A stretch of 64,000 nucleotides of DNA from Paracyclopina nana. Its lineage: Eukaryota > Arthropoda > Copepoda > Cyclopoida > Cyclopettidae. How positions within the stretch are numbered: position 1 is the first letter of the stretch; every line of letters starts with the position of its first letter. This document shows, in pieces, positions 17,702 to 30,100 of this stretch. A model generated the notes under the pieces. The model was not told where the DNA came from. It saw only the letters and a list, made by a program, of their open reading frames with translations, and made no database searches. The translations under genes were made by a program, and so were the position numbers. The DNA lies in the NCBI GenBank assembly GCA_019096065.1, contig JAGUCH010000003.1:9238001-9302000 (forward strand), written 5' to 3'.

Positions 17702-19866
17702 ATGAAAGTCATACTAATATTGGCAATTTGCCTCCATTACTCAATCGGCATTGAACTTGCTGAAAACTTAATTGATGAATTAACGTGGAAGAAAATAAGC
17801 TTGCCAAACTTTGGTAATGAAACTTTATTTTTATTTGCCACTTGCTCTTTTCCTCACTTTTGACTAGGTTTGGATGTATTACAAGAGAGGTTTTCGCCAA
17901 TGCTGCAAGAAGTGCAAGAACGCTTGAAACAATGCCAAGATTTGACCAGCTTGGACAAACATCAACCCAGCATGACTTGTCTGATCAAAGATGGCCGCTA
18001 CTCGGGCACAGATTTGGCAGACTCTGTCATTACTGAGCTCAGATCACCGACAGCTCAGCAATGCCAGCAAAAGTGTCAGGACAACGCAGAGTGTCGGCAT
18101 TTTTTGTATTTCAGCGAGCAACATTATCAAAGATTCAAGCACTTCACATGCAGGTTGCTTAGAATGAGCGGTGACATTGTGATGGGAGAAGTGGGCCATA
18201 TTTCTGGGCCAAAGTTTTGCTCTGATTTCGACCCCTCGCTCTACAATGGTAATTGGGATAGTATATATCATTTTGTGATTGATGCAGCTTAATGTTGTAG
18301 GCAATGATTTGGAAGTCTTGCTGAGCGCTAATAAACCAATAAAAACGCTGAGAGAGCTCAAATGTGAACCCCTCGATTGTGGCAAATTCGGACAAGGGAT
18401 ATCTGACTTGAATGAGCTTCTGGGACCTGATTGGGACATCACGGCAACCCTAAATAGCAACCAAGAAAGTGCAAAGGCCTTTGCCCAGATATTGCAATCC
18501 CAGTGCTCAAAAAAAGACGAGCTACTTGAGAAAATTGGAGATGGAGCGGAACTAACGGATGTTGGAGGGAAAGCTGAAGTTTTACTTGAAAATGGCGAGG
18601 ATCTGGAAATGGCTGAGGGATTTATCGAGACAACTGATAACGCACCAGGCATGACTACCGATGTCTCCGAGTCATATTTCACAGTTGAAAACGCCAAATT
18701 TGCTCCTGAAATAACCGAACCAACTGAATTTGAGGTAGCTCAGACTGAACCAACTGAGCCAGCTGAGGAGAACCAACAGACTGAAGTTGCTGAGCCGACT
18801 GAGGTGATTGAATCCACTGAAATAGCTGAGACAAGAGTGCCCAGTGAGACTGCCAAGATAAATCCAACTCAAAATGATGAGCCTGCTGGGACAATTGATG
18901 TCACCATGGCAGCTGTGTTTTCTGAAAAAACTGAGCATACGACTACCCTCAGCATAAACCTCATTGAGCCCTCTGCTGAGGACAATGATATGGAAAGTTC
19001 AGATGCGCTAAGCATTGGTAATACCATTAGAAACCCTAAAAAAGAAAGTCCGGACAGCCTCGATGATCGTGATGATTTCGGTGAAACTACTCAGACTTCC
19101 AATGACCTAAACACTGACAATGCTACGCACACTGAAGATAAACATGACAATAATGCATCTAGCATCAACTCTGCCATCATTTTTCCTGACCAGGTTCATG
19201 GAGGCCCACAAAACTTGGATAGTAGTTCAGAAATGTACCCTGTCATGGTGGAAGCAGAGGAGATTTCGCCAGTGGAGGAGTCCACGTCTGGAAACGAGGA
19301 AAGTCCTTCAGGAAATCAAATTATCATCGAAGAAATTGAAACATCTCCTGTGGCTATTATGACAAGTAGCCAAGTTACTGCTACAACTTCAGTTCCACTT
19401 TTGCCAATCGAGGACTATGACGACTACTTTGAGCACAGTGTGTGCCCAAATTGCCCAGTAAATGCTCCAAAAATGTCACCTTCAAAATTAATTTTATAGC
19501 GAGGCCAGAAAGAGAGATGGTTTAAGGGCTTTTTGCACACACTGTGCTCGCTTTTCAGCATCAGAAGAAGAAGTGGAGTTTTTGCCAGTGAGCAGCAACT
19601 CTAGCACAAAAACTGTGGACGGATTTGTTGTCAGTTCCAGCTCAAAATTATCTTGGTTGGAGCCTCTGATTCAAAAGTATCCGGCATCCCAACAAGAGTC
19701 AGTCCTCCCTAGGAGGGAGTCGCGAAGTGCAAGGAGTCCCAAAGTGGAGGACTCAGTCGGTAGAGAAAGCCACTCAAAAGATGACCCCTACATTTATCCC
19801 CAGTTTATTTCCAATGATGGGCCAATTACAATTCCGGTGTGGATCAAAAGGAGCCTCCGTAAATGA
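17702..19866 (+). CDS. Secreted PAN/apple-domain protein with long acidic Thr/Glu-rich region
   Basis: Four exons are proposed (17702-17813, 17868-18248, 18301-19437, 19559-19866), in phase, giving 645 aa. The start was chosen because it yields a signal peptide (MKVILILAICLHYSIG). Residues about 75-155 resemble a PAN/apple domain: Cys at 75, 103, 107, 113, 132 and 155, with DGRYSGTDLAD, QCQQKCQDNAECRHFLYF and the closing SGPKFC. PAN domains bind proteins or sugars in extracellular proteins. The remainder (about 220-520) is poor in Cys and very rich in Glu, Thr, Pro and Ser, with repeats like TEPTE and AEPTE, suggesting an extended and possibly O-glycosylated stalk. The C-terminal part is Ser- and Lys/Arg-rich. 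The third donor (A-GTGTGT) is the only one that keeps phase and is the least certain junction; the stop may also be bypassed by a further exon. I do not recognise an ortholog. Confidence 0.7.
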
Positions 19867-21104
19867 ATTATTACATCCATTTTCCGCTGAAGAAGCACAA
19901 TTTACTTGCATTACATATATGGTATACTTTTCATCCGATGTGTCACCACCACCTTTCCCTCCCTCTTATGGGCAGAGAATAATGGGGAACTCCTGGCAAA
20001 CTAATAATTACATTTTTATTGTTGTTATTGCCCTACATTTCTGCAGATGACAGTTCATAAAAATAATACTAATGATGATGAGAGGGCGGCCAGCTCTATG
20101 GCATTAAAAAGCATGTGCTGTGGAGAAAAACATCTTTTATTAGCAACTTACTGAGCAAAAATGTGCGTATCACAGAATTGAAAACGAGGATGATTTTGGG
20201 GGTTGTTGAAAGAAGCACAAGCACTGTACACTAGCATTTTTATGGACTTCATTACGTTGTCTCCATCGTTAGCACGGTTTTTTCAAGCTGTTTTTGGTGG
20301 TGTTGTTGTTGCTCTGTTTATGGCTCAACTTTCCTGCAAAAAAGCAGGGGGAAATCGTATTGGAAAATGAACCCAGAAAGCACCCATCTGCAGTGCAATC
20401 AATCTAGTCGCGCCTTCAAATTACCCACCAGGCTCTTAGTACACCATCACGATAATGCAAAACGGCTCCCAAATTGCAATGTAGAATATTGAATTTTACA
20501 GATGATGCCAGCAAATTTGAAGGAGATGCTGCAATAAAATTGAAGCATTTCTCCTCTAATACTTGCTTGCCTGGGGGCTTCGCAAGAATCGACTGGTTCA
20601 AAAGAAAACTTGGGGAACGCTGCGAGGATCTTCTTTTTTTGCTGACTGGTTTATCTCTGGTTCCTGCATAAAGCCAGTACAGTGTTAACAGGATTACTTT
20701 GGCGGTCGTGAATGTTGGCGAAATTGAGTTGCAAAGAAAAAGTTTTTATCAGTTGCTCCGATGCCATCTTCTGCCGAGCTACTTTTATTATTTTAGTCAG
20801 GGTTGGCAATAACCCTTTCAAAAATGAAAGCTTCAATCATGGCCAACAACTTGCCCATGGGAGTAGTGAAGGTCGCTTTCCAATGGAGTTGATGAGGATA
20901 CCAAGCTGATTATTAGGAATTAGAAAGTGAAGGTTTTTTCTCCCTTTCTTTTCTTCGAGGAGGAGAAAGTCGAGATTTCTGTCTCCTCAATCCTCGTTTA
21001 CCAAAAAGTAAGGAGGGCAAAAAACAGGATCCTGTCCAGCGTTTCCTGTGCCAATTCACCGATCCAGCTACATATACTAGCAGCAGTGGGGTCAGGCGCA
21101 CTTT
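19867..21104. other. Convergent intergenic region
   Basis: Lies between the 3' ends of the PAN-domain gene (plus) and kinesin-73 (minus). Only short frames of no recognisable family are present. The 3' untranslated regions of both genes are expected here, but no clear AATAAA was picked out for either. Confidence 0.55.
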
Positions 21105-24100
21105 TTACGTGGTGCTAATTAATTGAAAGCTCCCTTTTCTATTCTCCAAGGCAAACATAATTTGGCCCTTCTTACCTTTGCTGGCACTTCTTGGCATTTG
21201 CCCATTGGTGGTGGTCTGTATCGTATTTTCTTGGTTTTGTTTGTTATTAGGATAGTTGTTTCTCACGGTCCTTCCCCTTTTGTCCAGCATCACTTTGTCG
21301 GGCCGGACAAAGACGCCTCGTTTGGCACCACAAGAGAAATAGCGCATCCCCTTCACACTCCCGTCATTTTTGCCTAATGAAAAAAAGGCCGAGATCAAGA
21401 CGAATTGCGCAAGATAATGGGCAAAAAATGGCGAATAATCGATTATACCGCAGACAACAGATGCTGCCATAGCCGGAAAAAGGAAGCATGAAAAAACGAC
21501 ACTTTTTCAATCCAAAAAAAAAAAAAATCCCCCCTTTTGTCTAGTGGATAAGAGAAGCTCGGCCTTTTGAAATTGCCAAGACGGGGACTTCAAAGGCCTC
21601 GAAAACAGGTTGTTGTTGAGAGATAAATTGACCTCATTGAAAAAAGGCAAATTGCATGTATCTAGTACAAAGCTTGGCCGTCGACCACTTTTTGCTCATT
21701 TTTGGCTCAATTCAAGAACAAATGTCATCACCCACAAAAACCATATATCGGTCACATTTTTTCCCCTGCCAAAGCTCCACTATCTGAGAAAGCCCCCGGA
21801 ATCAGACATGGATCACAGTCTGTCGGAAATTGAAACTGTATACATGGTCGTAATGAGCAGCTTATTATATTTTAGGCATACACTGAAGTGAATGAGGCAT
21901 TACAGTGCTGGAAATCTCGCCTTTAAAAGCATTGTGGAGGAGAAGCTAGAAGCGGGAGAAATGCTAAAAATGTGGCTTTAAAAAATCCACCCGCTTAGCA
22001 AATTGTGGCAGCTCATAAATCATTGTCATCAACCTTGCAGCAACAAAAGCTGGTGTCTTAGCTTATGAAAGGGCCCTCTTCTCGAGGGGCTCAAAATTGA
22101 CCCAACATTGAATATTAATTTCCTACGCTGAATTGCGCGCATGATTTCCGCTCTGGTACACAATGTGGGCAATTACCTAGGGGAGCATCGAGCTCAATAC
22201 CAATCCAAAGGCCACTCGCAAAGTCTGTCGGTCCGATAAAGGCAATAATTCCCGAATAGTTGCTTTGGCGAAGAATCACGCTCTCGCCGCAAACCATCCA
22301 TTCGGGCAAATCTAAATTGCTATCAGAAGTCGCCAACGAGGCAGCTGAACTCGGTGATTGAGCCCCGCCATTGCTCTCATCTTCTGTAATATTACCAAAA
22401 AAAAAAAGTAAAAGAAAGCCAGGTCAGAAATAAAGTACCATCTGTGCCACTGAGTCGTTCGCCAGAGCTGGAAGTGGAGGAGGAGGACATGACGAGGTCC
22501 GAGGTCGTCATACTTGAGGCCGCTGCACTCGTGCAACTGCTATTGGGGTCGTCGTACGAGCCTCGATTAGGATTCTCAGAAGGTTTCTCCTCCCTCAACA
22601 TCTGAGGGTCCAATGCGACTGGCGTGGCAAGGGGCGTGGCCAAGGCCAAAGTCTCCTCGCCGGGCGAAATGGAGGCCAAACTGATGTCAGGCGGCGAGAG
22701 CAGAGCATTCTTCAACCCCTCACAGGCCTCAGGGCAGGCCTCGACGATGACGTCATCAACCGAGGCCGAAATGGAGTCATGAGAGTCGTACCCGCTGCTG
22801 CTGCAATTTCAAAGCAAAATTGGCTGAATGTGACGAGGAAGTTTGGCAATTTCCATACCTGGAGACCATCGAAGGTGTCGTTTTGCCTCCAACGCCACCA
22901 CCCGCACCAACTTCAGTCAAGGAGTCCAAAGTGTGCGAATTGGGTAATTTCGCTTGAGAGGATTGCTTCAAACTCGAACAAGTGGACGACGAAGAAGGCT
23001 GCAACATAATGGAAAAGATACCATAATAAAAGGCGCTTTCAGGCTCCTCAACACAATTTGATTCAAGTGAGCTCTGAAGGCCTGTCTATTACAAAATATG
23101 GAGGTTCACTGAGACACGCGTCAATTATCTGCATCACCATATCCAATTGAGTTACTGTAATTTCTGCACATCTTTATGAGTGATTCATTATTTGCATAGT
23201 ACATTCGAAAAAAGACTTATCACCAGGTTAAATGACTATTCCAGTTTAGCCTTATCCAATGATATGATAAATATTTTTAATGGGCATTAAAAGCATCTGT
23301 TTGGTTCAACTTGGCCAGCAATTTTTCTGTTATGACCAGGCCACATTGCACTGTGAGTTTAATTGAGAGGCTGAAAAGTTAATTGAAGGATGGCGAAACT
23401 AGCTAATTGTGAAATGCCGAATATTGATCAGTGTGCATTCATGCATTTTCAAAAGGAAATGCCCACTGTGCCCTGCTACTCTCTGCTTGATTATTATTTT
23501 GTGTGTTGCGCTCATTACTACAACAACAACATCTAATGAGTTTCTTTTGTGACAGTCAGGGCAACACAGCTAAACCTAATAGAAGTACAACACTACCAAG
23601 CAAAAAAAGTGAATTCAAACATTGCAGAGTAAGAAATTATTTCATCTTTAATTTATCAAAAACAGGGAGATATTTTATGGAAAAAATAGCTAAATGCGCT
23701 CAATTATGTCGTGTGTATTGACAATTGAGCATTTGGCAATCGTAGTAGTAATTATTATTTCATAAGGGCATATCAATCATCAGGTATTTCTCATCATTTG
23801 TCCGGGAGCTTTCTGAATTGGCGCACTAATTACGACTTAATTCTAGAAAGCAAATTCAAGGGCAAGAGGAAAAATTGTCCCACGGTGGCTGATGTAATTT
23901 GCAGAGCGAGTCAATGGCATGCGTAGCACAAGTAGAAAACAACCAGAAAGCACGTGCAAAAAGTCTTCAGTGATTGCTAGCCATTCAGAGAGAGGCAGGC
24001 CTAACCAGTTTGAAAAGCCGCTAAACTCAATTTTCACCCAGTATATGTCCTACTAGCATGATTCAGGGCCAAGCATCGCACGTAGCATATTTGCTCACGA

Positions 24101-27100
24101 CCAAAAAAGGTCCAATATTTGCTCTATTAGATGACAACAAATACGGTAATACAGAAGATGTACTATGACGCCGAGGTAAGCCCTATTGCAGAATAACACC
24201 ACCAAATACATACAACAGCAATAATAGGCTTTTTTTGGAGTGAAAGACTTTTGTATGGAGTTACTCTTTTTTTCGCTGAGAAATTGCGTGTAATCCCCTG
24301 GTGTTTGTAAGGAGGTCGACAAAATGATGTCTCCAGTTACCACATAAATGGAATGACCTTTTTCACCAGAAGAATGAAATTTCATCCCTGGGGAAAAATA
24401 GCATGCGAAACTTCCCTTTTCTCAGGCGTAACAGTAATTTGGTCAAATTAACAAGACGTATTTGACAATAGTGTAGCGTAGTATAGCACAACCCTTTGGC
24501 ATTGATGTGAGCATGTTTTTCCTTGCGTGTGCTAATACAGTAAAAGGGCCCGTTCACATGGTATATGCGAGTGGCACACATGTATGAAGATTCCAAGTCA
24601 GTCTTGCGACAAAGCTTGCCAACGTCACAGTGAGTGTTGCAAATTAATCCCTGTCCGTATTTCGCCGGATACAGTCGCAGTGTACAGTTAAGCCCCAAAA
24701 GCACACTCTCAGGTGCGATAGCACGACTATCTGTTAATGTATGCATAGAATGCAGAAAAAGGGTAAGACGAAAGCATTTTGCGGACTTTTCCTATTTTGT
24801 ACATCAGCGCGAGGAGAAAACCTCGATCCTCTGGGATATTCAATTTATGGAGAGGAAAATGAGCCAAAGTTGTGAAAGCAAGAGGAGAGAAAGGACAAAA
24901 TTTGAGCAAAAAATCTCATCGCAGCCGTGCCTAGCTTCTACAATTTGTGAAATGGGACCTTTCAAGAACAACTGGGGGAAAAAAGTAGAACAGCACGGAG
25001 AGATTTTTTTAAGGTTGTGAGTGGTTGCCTTTTTAACAGCAAAAATGCTTCTTCATAATGTGACCCCATAAACGTAATACGCAGGTTTCATGTAGTGCTT
25101 GAACAAAAACACCTACTTTATGATTTCACACACACCAATAGCTTTGATTTATTTCGAATACATGTGAAGAATGTATTTGAATTTGCTCAGCCAGGATCTC
25201 TCGATGGATTTTCTGTATTTTGTCGTCAGCATGAAATTTTGCGTCGTGCTAGAATACCATTTTGCAGGCAAAAAGAGGACAAATATTTCCCAATAAAGTT
25301 GCAAAACAGCAGCCAAATGGCCCCAATACAGCTGTTGGTTCTCTATTACAGTATTTTGGCTCTTTAGCCCTGGCCTCCCAATTACTAAAGATGCTAAAAT
25401 GAAGTTAAAAAAGCCTATATATCATTTGCAGACTATTGCGAAATGCGACGTCCTCTGACAGGAAAAAATTGAGGACAGATGTGGCATCAGCGAAATGGTC
25501 TCCATTTTGCTAATATTGGCATTTTTCATCGAGAAAGCGAGCCAACTGCAATGCTACGAGTGCAGCAACTACCCAAGGGAGCCTGGGTCCGAGGACGAGC
25601 CTTTAGGACCTTGCCCAGGGTGGACAAGGCCAGCCAAGTATTACGGCCTTAATAGCATTTACGACGGCTGCATGACCGTCAAACTGGCAGGAAATGGATC
25701 AGTGCTCGCTCAAAACGCGGTCATATTCAGGTGGATATCTACATTTGCTCCTGCCAATTAGTTTGTGTCCACACTCTCATTACAGCCAGTGCTTGAGCTT
25801 CCAGAGGAATGTGCCAGCTTCCCTAATAATTCAAGGACTCGAGGTGAAAGTGCGCTGCTGTCAAGAGTCGAAATGCAACGCCCCCAGAAAATACAGGTGG
25901 AGCCAGATGCTGCACAAGATGGATGGCCGCGGACAAGACCCCAAGCACGCAAAAAGTATTGCAAATCATCGACTCCTGCTCGGTAATAATGCACTGTGCC
26001 ACCATCTTTTTTCGATGCAGTTTATACATTTCAATAAAGGTACGCCAGAAGATTCTTGCCAATGCCACAATCCATTACTTTTGCAAGGAGAAATTGACAT
26101 GACCTCCATTCCGGCGGCTACCGCTAACAAAGCGAGCTCTCCAATGTTTCCCAGCATTGCTTCAACCCTAATAGTACTTCTATTGGAAAAATGCTGAAAT
26201 ATACAGCCATGCTCGATTCCCTTCATTTGACCACATGGAGTACGCGATTTGACGAGAGATCGCCATTAGAGTCGAAAAATAGGCTACTACTGTCTCTGTG
26301 ATAAACGACCGCCATGTGTAGAAGATTTTATTATATAGTACTGCTATGGAGCATAGAAAAAGGGATCGTAAAAACCAGATTCGAGGGATACTTGAGAAGA
26401 TGATGATAGTATGATATGTTGTTTTCTTCCCCCCTTTTTTGCAAAGCCTATTCAGCTTTGATCGCCATAGGGTGCGGTCCTTTTTATACTACATGACGTA
26501 AAAATACTAAAAACACAGTTGGGTGAACTTGCCTCAAAAGTGGAGGCTCCCTTTTTGAAAACAGAAAACTATAAGTGTGAACATGTTACGTTCTTAAGAG
26601 AAATGGAATTTTCGACAGATGAAAAATATCTCCACAGTTAATAGTCTTCTTTTTTCGCAATATGGTGGTCTACTCCCATGATCCTCAAATCCGGCTGACA
26701 ACCCGTTTATTGACAAGTAGGCGTCAATAAAATGCAAATTGGCCAACATACTAGTACTAGCACAAAATGAGGAAGCTGCTTTTTAGCAGCTGGCATAAAA
26801 TGGCAATTTCGAGGCTTTTTTAATTGCCCGATACTGGCATACAAAGGTGAAAGCCTTCAATAGGCACAAAGGAAAATACTACATCTATATACGTATTTGT
26901 CACAGAGCTTTGTTGTGTACCCCGTATCATAAATCTCTTGACATTTTATGGTGTTATGAGTCACATGACACACACCAGCTGTGGAATGCCAAAAGAATTT
27001 CCCAAAACTAATGAAATTCTCTGTTTCGCACCCCTAACCTCCAGACTATCGGTGAACAGTACAATAAAGCTTTCTACAAAGGACCTAATTAAGTCTGAAG

Positions 27101-30100
27101 AATGGAAGTGTTTAGATCACTGCGCTTTGCTCTAGCAAAAAAAATTGATGCACAAGAACTTGCCATAGATAGCAAAAGGCAAATATGTATGTTGCTGAAA
27201 AGTTTAAATATTCTTTGAAGAATGGGCTCATGGCAATGCCTTCACATATCATTGAAAGCTTTGAAGTGCCCCAATGATCTCAGCTCATTTGTCAGAGGGA
27301 AAAAAACCTCTCCCACATTTTTGCTTCCAATTTTCGACTGCATGGTAGTGGTGTACATTTGAGTGGAAAGCCTCCATTGATCACAGGAGGGGGCTGTTGC
27401 TGCCAAAACCCAGAAAACGCTCCCATAAAAATGGGTTCACCCTCCTAATGAGGTCAAGTCTCAGCAGAAGCGCGGCAAAAAAATCAAATTACTTACTTGC
27501 TTGCTTTTTGAAAGCTGGCATAACTTTGCTACCCCTCACAGGAAAAACAACGAGGAAGGAAATCACAAGTTTTTCAACCCTCTTCCTCATTTGGAGAAGC
27601 CACGCCCGCTGTAATATCTAGTTAATATGATGTAGCATCGCAAAACAGCCGCGATGTTCAATATTTCCTCTCTTTGTGCTATATTAGAACGTGAGAAACT
27701 ATTAGGAATCCAATTAATCTTCTTCGGGAAGGAAAGAAGGCTACCAGTTATACCACAGCAAATACAGAGATACATGTACTACTATATATCTCAAGTCTCA
27801 AAACTGACACGCAAATATAGGGCACTTTTTTAATCAGCAACAACTAGCTAGCAATAGGCCAAAGAATACAGTGCAGCTAGGATTGGGCAATAAAGCTTTC
27901 TTTGGACACGATTAGGTTGACTTGCTGGTGCACAGTTTAGCCTTGATCCGAAGTAGACAGCTCCCTTTTTATGTGCCACTTCTGCTCTAATTGCATGGGA
28001 TGTGGTGCATGCCAGCAAGCTGAATCGACCTTCTTGTCCATCCTACTCACGCAATATTATATTGCCAACTCCCACTGAGGGAGACATGTTGCAAAAATAA
28101 AGAAACTTTACTGCATCCTTCTTAGCAATCACTCAAATGGATCAACCAAAATGCAATTGATTGGCCCTTTTGCAAGAGGTTTCAAAGCTCCATTTCATCT
28201 CTCACGCTCTTAAAAAGCAATTATTTTTCAACTGTCACTCAACAGTGCATTCGCTTTGACAGCTGTGCAAAAATCGTTATATTTTCGCACTAATTGCAGC
28301 GGAGACAGATTGCCTAAAGCTGCAAATCCCAAGATATTTCGCAAACTTCTTCTTCCTCATGCAAAGTGTGGTTGAGCCAACTTCCAATTCTGCTACAGTG
28401 GGGTAAACGGCTTTTGAACGCCAATTATGCACAAAAATGCAAATTCGCACTAATTATGCAACATAAACTAAGAAAAGGGCTTCAATACAAGTCTGACGTT
28501 GTGAGCCAATTATTTGCATAGCTTAGTATAAAAGTGTTTATTGTTCAATTTGTTCCACCGAAATTGCTAGGAAAAGAGTGTTAACAATACCTGTTTTTGG
28601 CAAATTCACCCTAACAGCATTATCAAGCTTTCTCAAAGTTTGGTAAATATTTGCAGAATCATAGGTTATATGACAAAATTAGTCCCAGCTATTATAGTAA
28701 GTAACTTTTCGATGTTATGTTCCAATATTAATTGCTAGAGGAAATTCTGCATTTCGCGTGGGCCCGCGCGAGAAATGCCTTAAATTGCAGGCGTGACACT
28801 TAGATATGGACATTTCTTTTAAATTGGTGTCGTGTGGCCCAGAGTGTTTGTGAAATGTTTGCCTAAAGAGATTATTCTATTGAGAACAAGACAAAAAATC
28901 TCGAGAGCTTGAAAGAGGCATTCTATGTATTGACATTTCAGAAGACTTTCTGCTTTGTTGCCAAAAGTATCAAACATGAGGAAAGAAAGCCGCTCAACAA
29001 TTACGTTATTTCAAGGGCATCCCACTTTTTTGTATTACATTTTTTTATTTTTAAGCACTTCGCTTAATTGGTGCATAGAAGCAGTCCCAACCTAAAGTAC
29101 TTTCAATGAATAGGTTCAATTGCATAATTTTTAATGATTTCTCCAAGGCAAAAAAATTATTTTATTTTATTTAGTGAAAGTACCATATTTAAGCAGGAAT
29201 TCAAGAGCACGTATAGCTATGTCGGAGAAATCTCCCCTCGGAGCTGCTTTCTCTTCAACTTCGACGGCTGCTGCTCCTCAAAAGACGCATGGAAAAGCAG
29301 CGCGGCTGCGTAAGCTTCCGCCGCAGTTTGGCCACAGCCTCCGTCATGTCCAGTTGTCATGGCCTCTAAACACCTCATATTTCTGGCCTTCATTCTGGCC
29401 TTTATATGTAAAGGCCAGGCCCTGCTCTGCTACAGATGTGACGCCCTTCACCAAGCCAAATCAGATTGCCCTGGGTGGCATCGGAGGCCGATTGACAGCC
29501 TCCGCGACCTCGGCGACCGGGGTGGACTGTACACGCACTGTGTCGACATCCGGCTGGCCAATGGCACTGTGTTATACCAGGTACGGAAATTATGGTTGCC
29601 AAATTCAGAGAATTATGGTATGCGTGTTTTCAGGATATGCACCCAGCGAGGCCGACGTGCGTGGGCAACTTCCTCACCGTGTGGCGCGAGCAGCTCGTCA
29701 AAGACTATAAGCAGGACGTGAGCGTGATTTGCTGCGAGTGGAACCGCTGCAACGGACCCAACGCACTGGCCTCGAGGCCGGGGACCCACTTTGGCCTCGC
29801 AACGCTCGTCCTGGCTGTGATCTCCAAAAGCTCAGATTCCCTACTGCTTCTTCGAGGCTATTAAAATGCAAAAGTGCGACTTTCAGTGCAACTTGATGAC
29901 GGTCTCTACAAGTTTCGTGACCTCAAGATAGTACCGCAACAATATTTGAATGAGGCCGCAAAAATCTCGTTATGTGATGACCTCAACGCCCACGCGAGCG
30001 AGGTCAGAACGGCATCATAAAAACCGCTGGCCTCGACAAACTTGTCCCTCCTGCTTTTGAACGGCCTCCGGATGACCAGTGATTTCAGAGGCAAAAAGCG

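Noticed and set aside
18672-18938. Minus-strand frame rich in Ser and Leu
   Set aside because: It is the shadow of the Thr/Glu-rich repeats of the PAN-domain gene on the plus strand.
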